Assembly: GCA_017527435.1 (NCBI GenBank)
Contig: JAFXQB010000016.1
Span: forward strand, 1-64,000
From: Salinivirgaceae bacterium
Lineage (GTDB): Bacteria > Bacteroidota > Bacteroidia > Bacteroidales > SZUA-534
Reading direction: 5' to 3'
Length of the DNA stretch: 64,000 nt
Shown: positions 1 to 9,202 of the stretch, piece by piece
Position numbering within the stretch: position 1 is the first letter of the stretch
Layout: each line of letters begins with the position of its first letter
Position numbers and translations under genes: made by a program
Notes under the pieces: model-generated
Seen by the model: the letters and a program-made list of their open reading frames with translations, nothing else
Databases searched by the model: none
What the model was told of the DNA's origin: nothing

Positions 1-26
1 TGACCTTTATCACACCGTGTAAGACA

Positions 27-137
27 TTTGGGTGGCTATAGCGAGGGGGATCCACCTGTTCCCATCCCGAACACAGAAGTTAAGCCCTTCGGCGCCGATG
101 GTACTGCGTACAGTGGGAGAGTAGGACGCCGCCCGCC
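27..137 (+). rRNA. rrf: 5S ribosomal RNA
   Basis: The sequence has the 5S core: a conserved CCGAACACAGAAGTTAAGC block in loop B/helix III, a GATGGTACTGC block, and a GTGGGAGAGTAGG block near the end. The first bases (GGGTGGC, 30-36) pair with GCCGCCC (128-134) to form helix I. It is about 110 nt long, the usual size. The bases before it would be the 23S-5S spacer, so the window opens at the end of an rRNA operon. Exact ends are uncertain by a few bases. Confidence 0.95.
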
Positions 138-143
138 TTCAAG

Positions 144-185
144 GAAGCCTTGGTTGACAACAACCAGGGCTTCTTTTGTTTTTTG
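144..185 (+). terminator. Rho-independent terminator of the rRNA operon
   Basis: GAAGCC-T-TGGTTG (144-156) pairs with CAACCA-G-GGCTTC (161-173) around an ACAA loop, giving 13 base pairs with one T.G wobble. A T-rich tail (TTTTGTTTTTTG) follows at once. It sits directly after the 5S rRNA gene. Confidence 0.92.
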
Positions 186-424
186 TGCAGGAGATGTTGT
201 TCCCCTACTTTTTTCGTTTTAGAACAGATGTTTTTTGTTATTCCCGCAATGTTGGTGTGTGACTGGGATTTTTGAATTGTTGCACACATTTTCTCGTCTA
301 TAAATTTTGTCGATTTTTCCATTTTCTACTTGCGGAACTATTGCCATTGCTATATTCGTTGCGTGATTAAACCGCTTGTAGCCAGCCTTTTGTGAGTTCA
401 TTGTTCTACTTTTAACATATATTT

Positions 425-2986
425 ATGCGAAAAACAATTATTTGCGCACTGTCGGCTATGGTTATGGCGGCGTGCACCAACAACGAGAAACAAGACGGTT
501 TAGTCATCAACGACCTTGACTATTTTGAACGGCAAGGTGTGAACGTTCTTGTTTATAGCAACGATTTCAATGGCGGATTCAACGACGAGAAGAATTCCGG
601 TATCGAAATCATACATCATGGCGTACGCACGGTTCAGGGCGGCGCTGTAAGGCTCAACAATACGCCAGAGCAGTGGGACCTTGTGCCTAAAACCGTCAGC
701 CGCAAGGTGGATAAGGCGAACAACAGCATTGAGGTTACTCTTCGTTACAATGATTACGATTTCGAGTCGCGTGTTGTGGCACAAGGCAAAGGAAATGCCG
801 TGGAAATATCGGTTTACCTTGACAAACCAGTGCCAGAGGCCATTAAGGATGCTGGTTTCAACATTGAATTTCTGCCGTCGCAATACTGGTCGAAAACATT
901 TTTGATGGATGGCCGTCCGAATTTGTTCCCGAAATATGCTGCAAGTCAGACTGTTACACGCGACAATAGCGAGAAGCCCCGTCAGTTTAAAGGCTTTAAG
1001 ACTTACGATGACCGCGGAACCGACCGTTTTGTCGATCCGCTGCCGCTCGAAACCGGCCATGAGCTTGTTGTGGCTTCGGATTGCCCCGAGCGCATGATTA
1101 AAATCACGTCGGAAAACGAGCTTAAACTCTACGATGGGCGAATGATTGCCCAGAACGGCTGGTTTGTGCTGCGAAGCGTTATCCCGCAAGGGAAAACAGG
1201 AAAAGTCATTACTTGGACAATCGAGCCGAACGCAATTGAGGGCTGGGTTCGCAAGCCGAATATCGGATTCTCACAAGTGGGCTATATCCCTAATCAGGTG
1301 AAAACCGCTGTAATTGAATTAGATAAGAATGACAAGATTCTGCCTACAGCAAAGATTTTCAAAATAGGCGATGATGCAAAAGCCGAAAAGGTATTCGAAG
1401 GCAAGACTGAATTATGGGGTAAATACTTCAAATACAATTATGTAAAGTTCGATTTCACGCAAGTGAGCCAGCCTGGCATTTATTATATTCAGTATGGCGA
1501 CACGCAGACGGAGCACTTTATCATTAATAATAATGTGTACGACAAGATTACCGATGCCACGAGCGATATATGGATTCCGATTCACATGAACCACACCACG
1601 GTGAACGAAGGCTATCGCATTTGGCACGGTGAGCCGTTTAAGGAAGGTTACCTGCAGGCGCCTGAGAGCGACCACTTCGACCTTCACCACCAGGGAAAGA
1701 CAACCGACACCAAATACAAGCCATACGAGTTGATTCCGGGGCTTAACGTTGGCGGATTTTTCGATGCCGGCGATTTCGATATTGAGACAGGATCAAATAT
1801 CAGTGTTGTGCAAAATCTTGTCCGCACTTGGGAACTTTTCCGTTCAGAGCGCGACGAGACCTACGTGAATCAGAAGCAACGCTACGTCGACCTTCACCGC
1901 CCCGATGGTGTGCCTGACATTCTGCAGTATATTGAGCACGGAACGCTCAACCTTGTGGCTCAAGCCGAGCAGATAGGCCACATGGCTTCAACTCTGTCGA
2001 ACGCGGTTCTCGACAATTATCACCATTTGGGTGACGCTGCGTCGATTACCGATGGTCTGCATTACGACCCGAAACTGCCGCCTTACACCAAATCGGCCGA
2101 CGGCAAGTCGAGCGGCACAAAAGACGATATGTGGGCTTTCACAACCCGCAACCCGATGCTCGACGCCCGCGCAGCCACAATGTTTGCAGCTGCCAGCCGG
2201 GTGCTCGAAGGCTATAACGACGATTTGGCAAAACGCGCACTTGCACAGTCGAAACGCTTGCTGAAAGAGTCGCAAGAGTTGAACGAGCAGCGTCGCCGCA
2301 ACCGCCGCCAGACAAGCGGTGAGCACGATGAACTCTCGATTCGCGGATTTGGCGATATTGCCGCTGATATTCAATTGTATGCAGCTACTGGCGAGAAGCA
2401 ATATCTCGATACTTTCAACGATAAAATATGGAAGGCGCTTGATATCAATGTTAATATGGCGATTCAAACTGCTCTCGATGCAATTCCTTATATGACAGAT
2501 GATTACAAGACAAAACTTCGTCCGTATATTGAAGAATACAAGGCATATCTCGACAGTCTCAACATTAACAATCCTTACGGAATTCCAATCGGACTGGGTA
2601 ACTGGGCAGGTGGAAACGGAACTGTAACTTTCGGAACAACAGTATGTTACGCCCATAAATATTTCCCGGACATTGTAAGCAGCGATGCGGCTTACAAAGC
2701 AGCGGCTTATCTGTTCGGATGCCACCCGTACCACAACTATTCGCTTGTGGCTGCTGTTGGTGCAACACGTCCGAAATCAGTATTTTATGGGAATAACCGT
2801 GCCGATTTCTCGTTCATTCCGGGCAATATGGCGCCGGGCATACTCTTCCGCAAGCCCGACCATTTCGAGAACTACGACGATTGGCCGTTCCTTTGGGGAC
2901 AGAACGAAGGCACAATTGCCGGAAACACGGGTTATCTGATTTTCGGCTTGGCTTTCAAAGAGATGGTTAAAGAAAAAATAGATTAG
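425..2986 (+). CDS. Glycoside hydrolase family 9 lipoprotein (endoglucanase-type)
   Basis: Predicted secreted, lipid-anchored beta-glycanase of 853 residues. The N-terminus is a lipoprotein signal with the modified cysteine at C17 (MAAC). Residues about 20-275 are a beta-rich region I do not recognise. From about residue 279 (GFSQVGYIPNQ) an Ig-like domain of the CelD N-terminal type begins, the usual partner of GH9. The (alpha/alpha)6 catalytic domain follows, with GGFFDAGDFD (D447 and D450; D450 matches the family's catalytic base) and WGQNEGTI near the C-terminus (E828 matches the catalytic acid). All key residues are present, so activity on cellulose, xyloglucan or mixed-linkage glucan is plausible; substrate cannot be read from sequence. 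It stands alone between an rRNA terminator and its own terminator. A near-match to the -7 box (TACTTTTA) lies just upstream of the ATG. Confidence 0.9.
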   Translation: MRKTIICALSAMVMAACTNNEKQDGLVINDLDYFERQGVNVLVYSNDFNGGFNDEKNSGIEIIHHGVRTVQGGAVRLNNTPEQWDLVPKTVSRKVDKANNSIEVTLRYNDYDFESRVVAQGKGNAVEISVYLDKPVPEAIKDAGFNIEFLPSQYWSKTFLMDGRPNLFPKYAASQTVTRDNSEKPRQFKGFKTYDDRGTDRFVDPLPLETGHELVVASDCPERMIKITSENELKLYDGRMIAQNGWFVLRSVIPQGKTGKVITWTIEPNAIEGWVRKPNIGFSQVGYIPNQVKTAVIELDKNDKILPTAKIFKIGDDAKAEKVFEGKTELWGKYFKYNYVKFDFTQVSQPGIYYIQYGDTQTEHFIINNNVYDKITDATSDIWIPIHMNHTTVNEGYRIWHGEPFKEGYLQAPESDHFDLHHQGKTTDTKYKPYELIPGLNVGGFFDAGDFDIETGSNISVVQNLVRTWELFRSERDETYVNQKQRYVDLHRPDGVPDILQYIEHGTLNLVAQAEQIGHMASTLSNAVLDNYHHLGDAASITDGLHYDPKLPPYTKSADGKSSGTKDDMWAFTTRNPMLDARAATMFAAASRVLEGYNDDLAKRALAQSKRLLKESQELNEQRRRNRRQTSGEHDELSIRGFGDIAADIQLYAATGEKQYLDTFNDKIWKALDINVNMAIQTALDAIPYMTDDYKTKLRPYIEEYKAYLDSLNINNPYGIPIGLGNWAGGNGTVTFGTTVCYAHKYFPDIVSSDAAYKAAAYLFGCHPYHNYSLVAAVGATRPKSVFYGNNRADFSFIPGNMAPGILFRKPDHFENYDDWPFLWGQNEGTIAGNTGYLIFGLAFKEMVKEKID

Positions 2987-2995
2987 TTGACAAGG

Positions 2996-3026
2996 ACAGG
3001 TTGCGAAGGCAGCCTGTTTTTGTTTT
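2996..3026 (+). terminator. Rho-independent terminator after the GH9 gene
   Basis: ACAGGTTGC (2996-3004) pairs with GCAGCCTGT (3009-3017), nine pairs with one wobble, loop GAAG, followed by TTTTGTTTT. It starts 9 bases after the GH9 stop codon. Confidence 0.85.
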
Positions 3027-3080
3027 GCTGAATATTCTTTCAGCACCATATATCTTCGGATTTTTCGTTGTTCTTTTTGC

Positions 3081-3088
3081 TATTTTAG
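3081..3088 (+). promoter_or_regulatory. Possible -7 promoter element for miaA
   Basis: TATTTTAG differs by one base from the Bacteroidota consensus TAnnTTTG and lies 19 bases before the miaA ATG. The 12-mer CTATTTTAGCAA around it recurs upstream of rfbD near 61218. No good -33 TTG is seen at the right distance, so this is tentative. Confidence 0.35.
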
Positions 3089-3107
3089 CAACGCAATACA
3101 GCGCACA

Positions 3108-4007
3108 ATGAGTCGCAAAAAACTGATAATACTGACGGGCCCCACGGGCATTGGCAAGACCGACTTGAGCATTGAACTGGCTCTGAAGTTGGACACCGAA
3201 ATCGTGTCGTGCGACTCGCGGCAGATGTATCGCGAACTGCAGATTGGCGCTGCGCCGCCGTCGACAGAGCAGTTGGCCAAGGTGAAACATTATTTCATTG
3301 GAAATCTCTCGATAACAGACTATTACAGTGCAGGACGGTTCGAACTGCAGGCGCTCGATTTGCTCGACACGCTGTTCGCCACGCACGACAAGGTGCTGAT
3401 GGTTGGCGGCTCGGGAATGTATATCGATGCTGTTGTGCAGGGCATTGACGATTTGCCGACAGCGTCGCCCGAAATTCGTGCACAGATGATGCAACGCCTT
3501 AAAAATGAAGGTATTGACGCATTGCGCGCCGAACTGGCCCAACTCGACCCCGACTATTACAACACGGCCGACATTGTGAACCCAAAACGTGTGCTGAAGG
3601 CCCTTGAAGTGATTGCGCAGACGGGCAAGACATACTCGTCGCTGCGGACAGGGCAAGGCAAGCAGCGGCCGTTCGACATAGTAATGGTTGGCCTGACAAT
3701 GGACCGCCAGAAACTTTACGACCGTATCGACAGTCGCGTTGATGCAATGCTTGCCGCAGGATTGGAAACCGAAGCGCGTAATCTGCACCAATACAAGCAG
3801 TTGAACTCGCTCAACACGGTGGGTTACAAAGAGTTTTTTGGCTACTTCGACGGCGAGTATGATTTTGACGAAGCCGTGCGCCTAATCAAAAGAAACTCAC
3901 GGCGTTACGCAAAAAAACAGATGACGTGGTTCAACCGCTATCCGCAAATGCACTGGTTCGACCGCGCCGATGAGAAGGCAATATTTGATTTCGTCCTAAA
4001 CCAATGA
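3108..4007 (+). CDS. miaA: tRNA dimethylallyltransferase MiaA
   Basis: Adds a dimethylallyl group from DMAPP to N6 of A37 in tRNAs that read UNN codons. The 299-residue protein has the P-loop GPTGIGKT at residues 11-18 and the family motif SCDSRQMYRELQIG shortly after, and a typical length. Other MiaA landmarks are the GGSGMYIDAVVQGID segment and the TVGYKEFFGYF region near the C-terminus. The stop codon overlaps the start of the next gene (ATGA), so the downstream glycosyltransferase is probably translationally coupled to it. That is an unusual partner for miaA and probably just reflects operon growth. Confidence 0.96.
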   Translation: MSRKKLIILTGPTGIGKTDLSIELALKLDTEIVSCDSRQMYRELQIGAAPPSTEQLAKVKHYFIGNLSITDYYSAGRFELQALDLLDTLFATHDKVLMVGGSGMYIDAVVQGIDDLPTASPEIRAQMMQRLKNEGIDALRAELAQLDPDYYNTADIVNPKRVLKALEVIAQTGKTYSSLRTGQGKQRPFDIVMVGLTMDRQKLYDRIDSRVDAMLAAGLETEARNLHQYKQLNSLNTVGYKEFFGYFDGEYDFDEAVRLIKRNSRRYAKKQMTWFNRYPQMHWFDRADEKAIFDFVLNQ

Positions 4008-5236
4008 GCAGCAGGGTTTTATATATATCGTACGACGGAATGACCGACGCTTTGGGGCAGTCGCAAGTGCTGCCGTACCTGTGCGGACTGGCGCAGCGCG
4101 GACACAAAATCACGCTCATAAGCGCCGAAAAGCCCGAAGTTTTTGCTGCTGGCCGCGCCACTATCGAAAAGATTGTGGACGAAGCGGGAATCGATTGGCA
4201 ACCAACGGTTTACACCAAACGTCCGCCAATCGTGTCAACGCTAAAAGACATTCAGAAAATCAAGCGTTTGGCACTGTCGCTGCAGCGGCGCGGTGGCTTC
4301 GATATTGTGCATTGCCGCAGTTATATTGCTGCTTTTGTGGGACTTACGTTGAAAAAGAAGTTCGGGTGCCGCTTTGTGTTCGATATGCGCGGCTTCTATG
4401 CCGATGAGCGCGTTGATGGCAATATCTGGAACACCAAAAAACTGATTTACAGGCTTGTATATAACTTTTTCAAACGTAAGGAAAAGGTGTTTATGACCGA
4501 ATCGGACGCCATTGTGAGTCTGACCAACGCCGCCAAAAGCGAGATTCTGCAATGGAATCTGCCCAATGTGGCGGCCGACAAAATAACGGTTATTCCCTGC
4601 TGTGCCGATGTCAAACATTTTGATTATAATGCTGTTAATCAAGTGGATATTGACAAATGGCGCAAAAAATTGAATATCAGCCCCAATGCATTCGTGCTGT
4701 CGTATCTGGGCTCGGTCGGCACTTGGTATATGCTGCCCGAGATGATGGATTTCTTCAGCGAACTGCTTAAGTATAAGCCCAATGCGCAATTCTTGCATAT
4801 CACTCGCGACAGCAAAAAAATGATAATCGACGAAGCCGAGCGTCACGGAATCGGCACCGACCGCATAGTTGTGCAGCCCGCCGCGCGCAGCGAAGTGCCG
4901 TCGCAGGCAATGCTGTCCGACGCGTCGCTGTTCTTCATAAAGCCTGTTTGGTCGAAAAAGGCGTCGTCGCCAACCAAACTTGCCGAGTTGATGGCGCTTG
5001 GCATTCCGTGCCTGACCAATCGCGGCGTGGGCGATGTCGATGAGATTATGAGCCGCAACCCGCAAGGCGTGCTGATTGACGGCTGGAATAGCGCCGACTA
5101 TGCCGCAGCAATCGAAAAAATGCTAAAATTGCCGCCCAATGGCCGCAACCAGTCGCGACAGATGGCTTGCGATATGTTCTCGCTCGAAAACGGCATAGCC
5201 GCCTATGAATCAATTTATGAAAAGATAACGCATTGA
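4004..5236 (+). CDS. Glycosyltransferase family 4-type protein
   Basis: A 410-residue cytoplasmic GT-B glycosyltransferase. The N-terminal half begins MSSRVLYISYDGMTDALGQSQ with a Rossmann-like start, and the C-terminal half carries the nucleotide-sugar binding region (TKLAELMALGIPCLTNRGVGDVDEI), where the acidic residue expected of GT4/GT1 enzymes falls. The donor and acceptor cannot be inferred. It overlaps miaA by four bases (ATGA) and its own stop overlaps the TTG start of the next glycosyltransferase, so the three genes form a tight unit. It may supply sugars to a surface glycan, possibly to the capsule locus at 33-55 kb, which has only one classical glycosyltransferase; that link is inference. 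Confidence 0.85.
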   Translation: MSSRVLYISYDGMTDALGQSQVLPYLCGLAQRGHKITLISAEKPEVFAAGRATIEKIVDEAGIDWQPTVYTKRPPIVSTLKDIQKIKRLALSLQRRGGFDIVHCRSYIAAFVGLTLKKKFGCRFVFDMRGFYADERVDGNIWNTKKLIYRLVYNFFKRKEKVFMTESDAIVSLTNAAKSEILQWNLPNVAADKITVIPCCADVKHFDYNAVNQVDIDKWRKKLNISPNAFVLSYLGSVGTWYMLPEMMDFFSELLKYKPNAQFLHITRDSKKMIIDEAERHGIGTDRIVVQPAARSEVPSQAMLSDASLFFIKPVWSKKASSPTKLAELMALGIPCLTNRGVGDVDEIMSRNPQGVLIDGWNSADYAAAIEKMLKLPPNGRNQSRQMACDMFSLENGIAAYESIYEKITH

Positions 5237-6333
5237 AAAACCGACTTCTATATATAGCCCCACACCGCCCAGGACGTTCGCCTGGACAGAGATTCCGATT
5301 CGAGCAGTACACCGATTTTCTTGAGTCTGAAGGATTTACGATTACCTACTCGTTTCTGCTCAACGCCTGGGACGACCGCCATTTCTACCAGCGCGGCAAC
5401 TATCTGCTGAAATGCTGGATTGCACTCAAGTGCGTGATTATAAGGCTGTTCGATGTTTTGCGTGCGTGGCGTTACGACTATATTATTGTCTATCGCGAAG
5501 CGCATTTCTGGGGGTGGGCTATCTTTGAGAAACTGCTCTCGATGAGCCGTGCCGCAATGATTTTTGATTTCGACGATGCTATCTGGTTGAACGACACGTC
5601 GGAATCGAACAAAAACTTGAGTTGGCTCAAGAGTTCGGCGAAGACCGCCAAAATTGCCAGCCTGGCCAATGTGGTGACCGTAGGTAATTCATTTTTAGCA
5701 GATTACGCGCGGCAGTCGAATCGGAATGTGGTAATTGTGCCGACCGCCATTGACACCGATGCGTACAAATATCGCGGGGCAGTTGATTCTGAACCAGTTA
5801 CGATTGGCTGGATTGGCAGCACCACCACGCTGAAACACTTTCAGAACGCCATTCCCGCCCTGACGGCTATAAAACTGAAATATGGCAACCGCGTGAATTT
5901 CAAGGTGATAGTGGATGTCGACTATGAAGTGCCCGAACTTGGGCTGAAAAGCACCAAATGGCGTAAAGACACTGAAGTAGAAGAACTTAACAAGGTTGAT
6001 ATTGGCATTATGCCACTGCCCGATGACCGCTGGTCGTGTGGAAAATGCGGCTTCAAGGGCATTCAGTATATGGCGTTGGGCATTGCCACGGTGATGTCGC
6101 CCGTGGGCGTGAACACCGACATTATTGAGCACGGCGCAAATGGTTTCCTTGCTTCAACCGACAGCGAATGGGTTGATTGCCTTTCGCAACTGATTGAATC
6201 CGTGGAACTTCGGCAACGTTTGGGCGAAGCGGCCCGCAAAACTATCGACGAACGCTATTCGGTCCGTTCACAGCAGGGTAATTTGCTGAATGCCATATTG
6301 TTGGCAGGAAAGATTAAAGGCACTAGGAATTAG
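5233..6333 (+). CDS. Glycosyltransferase, GT-B fold (GT4-like)
   Basis: A 366-residue glycosyltransferase-like protein starting at TTG within the overlap TTGA with the preceding gene; no better start fits the N-terminal strand KNRLLYIAPHRPG. The C-terminal half has VTIGWIGSTTTLKHF, then the donor-binding segment KGIQYMALGIATVMSPVGVNTDIIEHGANGF, typical of family 4 enzymes. The middle has FDFDDAIW, seen in a subgroup of Bacteroidota transferases. Function is probably in surface glycan assembly, together with the upstream enzyme. Start codon choice is moderately sure; family assignment is good, substrate unknown. Confidence 0.82.
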   Translation: MKNRLLYIAPHRPGRSPGQRFRFEQYTDFLESEGFTITYSFLLNAWDDRHFYQRGNYLLKCWIALKCVIIRLFDVLRAWRYDYIIVYREAHFWGWAIFEKLLSMSRAAMIFDFDDAIWLNDTSESNKNLSWLKSSAKTAKIASLANVVTVGNSFLADYARQSNRNVVIVPTAIDTDAYKYRGAVDSEPVTIGWIGSTTTLKHFQNAIPALTAIKLKYGNRVNFKVIVDVDYEVPELGLKSTKWRKDTEVEELNKVDIGIMPLPDDRWSCGKCGFKGIQYMALGIATVMSPVGVNTDIIEHGANGFLASTDSEWVDCLSQLIESVELRQRLGEAARKTIDERYSVRSQQGNLLNAILLAGKIKGTRN

Positions 6334-6378
6334 GCATTAGGCACTAGTTAATTACGAATTATGAATTACGATTTACCG

Positions 6379-6413
6379 ATTCACCGATTCACCAATTCAC
6401 CAATTCACCAATT
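6379..6413 (+). repeat. Short tandem repeat, unit ATTCACCRA
   Basis: Four adjacent copies of a 9-base unit (ATTCACCGA or ATTCACCAA) lie in the short gap before the CYTH gene, just after a run of GAATTACGAATTATGAATTACG-like sequence. A related block is found before the phosphohexomutase gene at 62232-62271. It contains no gene. Confidence 0.8.
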
Positions 6414-6425
6414 AAACATTAAACT

Positions 6426-6899
6426 ATGGAATACACCGAAATAGAACGCAAGTTTCTGGTAAAAGGCGAGTTTCGTCACCTTGCAACGGCTGAATACAAA
6501 ATCTGTCAGGGTTACCTGGCTGCGGACCCACAACGCACTGTGCGTGTGCGAATTAAAGGCGACAAAGGCTACCTGACCATTAAAGGCGCCAGCACTGCCG
6601 ACGGCTTGAGCCGTTTTGAGTGGGAAAAGGAAATTGCTGCGAATGAAGCCGAAATGCTGCTCAAACTCTGTCTGCCAGGCGCAATCGAAAAGACGCGCTA
6701 CATTGTCCCGTTCGGCGGCCTGACATTTGAAGTTGACGTGTTCGGCGGTGAAAACGAAGGACTTACAATGGCCGAAGTGGAAATCGACCGCCCCGACCGC
6801 CCCGTGCAACTTCCCGATTGGATTGGCCAGGAAGTTACAGGCGACAAGCGGTACTACAATTCGTATCTGTCGCAACGGCCGTTTTCGAAGTGGAAATGA
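6426..6899 (+). CDS. CYTH domain protein (triphosphate-binding tunnel fold)
   Basis: A 157-residue single-domain protein of the CYTH family (class IV adenylate cyclase, thiamine triphosphatase and inorganic triphosphatase relatives). The hallmark ExExK motif is at E5-I-E7-R-K9. Alternating charged strands follow (RTVRVRIKGDKGYLTIKG, then FEVDVF and MAEVEID), matching the residues that line the tunnel and bind the triphosphate and metal. Bacterial stand-alone proteins of this size most often act as tripolyphosphatases; the substrate is not settled by sequence. The gene runs convergent to the next one with only 16 bases between the stops and no terminator. Confidence 0.88.
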   Translation: MEYTEIERKFLVKGEFRHLATAEYKICQGYLAADPQRTVRVRIKGDKGYLTIKGASTADGLSRFEWEKEIAANEAEMLLKLCLPGAIEKTRYIVPFGGLTFEVDVFGGENEGLTMAEVEIDRPDRPVQLPDWIGQEVTGDKRYYNSYLSQRPFSKWK

Positions 6900-6915
6900 A
6901 GCGATGTTAGAAACT

Positions 6916-8451
6916 TTATGGTGCAATCAATAAAATTTCTGATACACATAGGTCATCGTATTTCAAGCCTTTTGTGGTAGCGGTTATTACAATGCGGATT
7001 TCGGTGCAATATGCTTCTTGACCATATTTGTTGAGATTGAGTAGCATTGCATTGTCCACAAGCGACTGCCAATCGAAGGATGCAGGTGTGCGACCAGAAT
7101 ACTGTTCTGGATAAAAAACTCTTTTGAATTTAATATGCTCGTATGAACCAAAAATAATATCGTCTTCGTAATCGTTGCGCACTTCTTTACCATTCCAGTT
7201 ACCTATCGTAAATCGGTTTGCCAAAACAAATAAACTGTCGATGCAAGCATTGTTGCGATAGGTATCCGCGTTTTTTGTGTAGCCATTAAATAATAGCATT
7301 CCTTCCACAATTGTTGGTTTGTGGAATCGGATAGTAATGAAAATTGAATCGTTACTGTTTGGTCGAAGAACAGTGGTTGTTGAAGGGTTAAGGTCGGAAA
7401 GATTTGTGGCAGGATATTTTGATTCTGCACCACTGACTTCTATCGTGTATTCGGTGGACGGAATACAGTGATTCAATAAGCGGTCAAGCGGTTGGTGTGG
7501 CGGACGGGTGAGATAGTAATCCACGATGAAAGGCTTGGATGCCGCCAAATTGAAACGTTGGGTTTCGTAATACCAACGTTTATCTTTTTCATACATAGGC
7601 AGACCCTGGATTAGTTTTTTTTGTCGATTAAAGTGGTCCGCATTTGTGATTTTTGATGCGTCAAGCATCACAGAAAAATGATTGGCGTGACCATCACCCC
7701 AATAGGCAGCAGGTGTAAAATCGTACTGAAATCGCATACCACCCATATAATCAAATCTATAACCAAGCAGATGGCTACTTCTACGGTAAAGACCAATCGA
7801 CATATTACACTCTACAGAGTAGCGCACTTCAAGTACGGCATAACTTTGTGCGGGAATGTCCAAATACGAATAATACCATCGACGTAAAACAGGATTGGTG
7901 TAGATATACATACTTTCTTTATGTATGGCATATAAACTATCTTCAACTCGTTTGCTGTAAGTGCCTGCACTGTCATGACGAACTTCGTCTTCAATTAAGA
8001 ATGAATATTGCTTTTCTGCTGGTACTATAATACTGTCTCGGGAACATTGCCAGGATATTTGACACTCATTAAGAGTGAACGTTACTTCTCGTATATAGTT
8101 GTCACGCCACCCTATTTCTTCTTGTGATTCGGAAATTTCGTCTATGTCTTTCCATTTGGCTGGGCCGCTGCCTAAATAATCTATAGGAAATCCGTACGCA
8201 AGTTTCTTGAATGCTCGGTCGGATTTATTGTGCAGCAAGTAACGCACATACACATCCATATAGCGGTCGCGTGGTGTGAAGGTTACATACTCGTCTTCAA
8301 GTTGCACTTCAGGAATGTGCACAGCCACAGGCGTGGGCGAAAGCGAGATTGCAGAGTATATGGCCACAGGGTCGCCATTGGCAAAAGCAGAAGATGCCGA
8401 CAATAACATAATGTTACAAAGTGCGGCTCGGAAGAGATGTCGTTTTATCAT
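6916..8451 (-). CDS. Secreted protein of unknown function with C-terminal discoidin-like region
   Basis: I do not recognise the full 511-residue protein. It has a signal peptide ending near SSAFA-NG (about residues 1-25), then a beta-rich domain with many Tyr and Trp residues (about 30-330). The last about 170 residues start with a pattern (SKYPATNLSDLNPSTTTV, then ITIRFHKPTIVEGMLLFNGY) like F5/8 type C (discoidin-like) domains that bind glycans or lipids. No catalytic motif is visible. It is probably periplasmic or surface exposed. The gene lies alone on the minus strand behind the terminator of the flavin reductase gene, so it should have its own promoter. Domain naming is inference from local pattern only. 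Confidence 0.7.
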   Translation of the reverse strand: MIKRHLFRAALCNIMLLSASSAFANGDPVAIYSAISLSPTPVAVHIPEVQLEDEYVTFTPRDRYMDVYVRYLLHNKSDRAFKKLAYGFPIDYLGSGPAKWKDIDEISESQEEIGWRDNYIREVTFTLNECQISWQCSRDSIIVPAEKQYSFLIEDEVRHDSAGTYSKRVEDSLYAIHKESMYIYTNPVLRRWYYSYLDIPAQSYAVLEVRYSVECNMSIGLYRRSSHLLGYRFDYMGGMRFQYDFTPAAYWGDGHANHFSVMLDASKITNADHFNRQKKLIQGLPMYEKDKRWYYETQRFNLAASKPFIVDYYLTRPPHQPLDRLLNHCIPSTEYTIEVSGAESKYPATNLSDLNPSTTTVLRPNSNDSIFITIRFHKPTIVEGMLLFNGYTKNADTYRNNACIDSLFVLANRFTIGNWNGKEVRNDYEDDIIFGSYEHIKFKRVFYPEQYSGRTPASFDWQSLVDNAMLLNLNKYGQEAYCTEIRIVITATTKGLKYDDLCVSEILLIAP

Positions 8452-8491
8452 AAGGCGATTTACAATTTTGAATTATGATGCGTAAATATAT

Positions 8492-8532
8492 ACAAAAACA
8501 AAAAAAATCCGCCCCTTGTGCAGGGACGGATT
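8492..8532 (-). terminator. Rho-independent terminator after the flavin reductase gene
   Basis: Read on the minus strand, AATCCG and CCCT arms (8527-8532 with 8506-8511; 8522-8525 with 8513-8516) close a hairpin with one mismatch, followed by TTTTTTTTGTTTTTG. It begins 29 bases beyond the stop codon of the flavin reductase gene. Confidence 0.85.
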
Positions 8533-8561
8533 ATAAAGCAGAGCCGACTGTTCGGTGCGGC

Positions 8562-9125
8562 TTATTTCAGTTTTTGGCCGTCGGCGAAGGCGTTGCCGAC
8601 AGTCTTTCCGAGTTCGATATATGTGTGGTGCACAGGGTCGAAGGTGATAATGCCCATTTTCTCGACGTCGGGTTTGCCGTCGGCGGCCAGATACTTCTCG
8701 TCACACAGAATGTTGACAATTTCGGCCACAAGGTTGCAGCCGCTAGCGTCTTTGCCAATCGTCTGCTTCACGCGGCACTCAAGCGTCATTGGAAACTCGC
8801 CGAACACAGGTGCGTTCACGTTGGGCGCTTTCGCGATAGTCCAGCCCGTTCGGGCCATTTTGTCGGGCGTGTTGCGGCCGCTCACAATGCCCACATAGTC
8901 GGCGGCAACCATTGTGGCCGCGGTGGCGAAAGTGACGGTGAAATCGGGATTAACGTCCAGATTGTCAGTGGTTTGGTGCGAACCGAGCGAAATCGCGATT
9001 TCGTGTGCGTCCCATTGTCCGCCCCAAGCGGCGTTCATTGCATTCGGTTTGCCGTTTTTGTCATACGTGCCGATAATCAGCACAGGTTGTGGCAGCAGCC
9101 ACGCGTTCGATTTAAAACTTTTCAT
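8562..9125 (-). CDS. Flavin reductase family protein (FMN-binding split barrel)
   Basis: A 187-residue cytoplasmic protein of the flavin reductase-like family. The N-terminal part has LLPQPVLIIGTYDKNGKPNAMNAAWGG, the typical first strands, followed by HQTTDNLDVNPDFTVTFAT and the YVGIVSGRNTPDKMARTGWT segment that lines the FMN pocket. These proteins bind FMN and reduce free flavin or other small acceptors with NAD(P)H. It lies 77 bases downstream of the ohrR-like gene on the same strand, so it may belong to the peroxide-response unit, although a separate promoter in the gap cannot be excluded. It ends at a clear terminator. Confidence 0.88.
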   Translation of the reverse strand: MKSFKSNAWLLPQPVLIIGTYDKNGKPNAMNAAWGGQWDAHEIAISLGSHQTTDNLDVNPDFTVTFATAATMVAADYVGIVSGRNTPDKMARTGWTIAKAPNVNAPVFGEFPMTLECRVKQTIGKDASGCNLVAEIVNILCDEKYLAADGKPDVEKMGIITFDPVHHTYIELGKTVGNAFADGQKLK

Positions 9126-9202
9126 TTCCGTAAAATTTGTTTATCAATATAAAATGTTCATTTTGTTGCAGATACATATCTTTAAAAAGTGTCAACCAAT
9201 GG

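Noticed and set aside
1..220. A 64-codon protein frame across the 5S rRNA gene
   Set aside because: The region is a clear 5S rRNA gene with terminator.
6379..6413. A CRISPR array
   Set aside because: The units are 9 bases and adjacent without spacers; no array with 25-40 base repeats and unique spacers, and no cas genes, were seen in the window.
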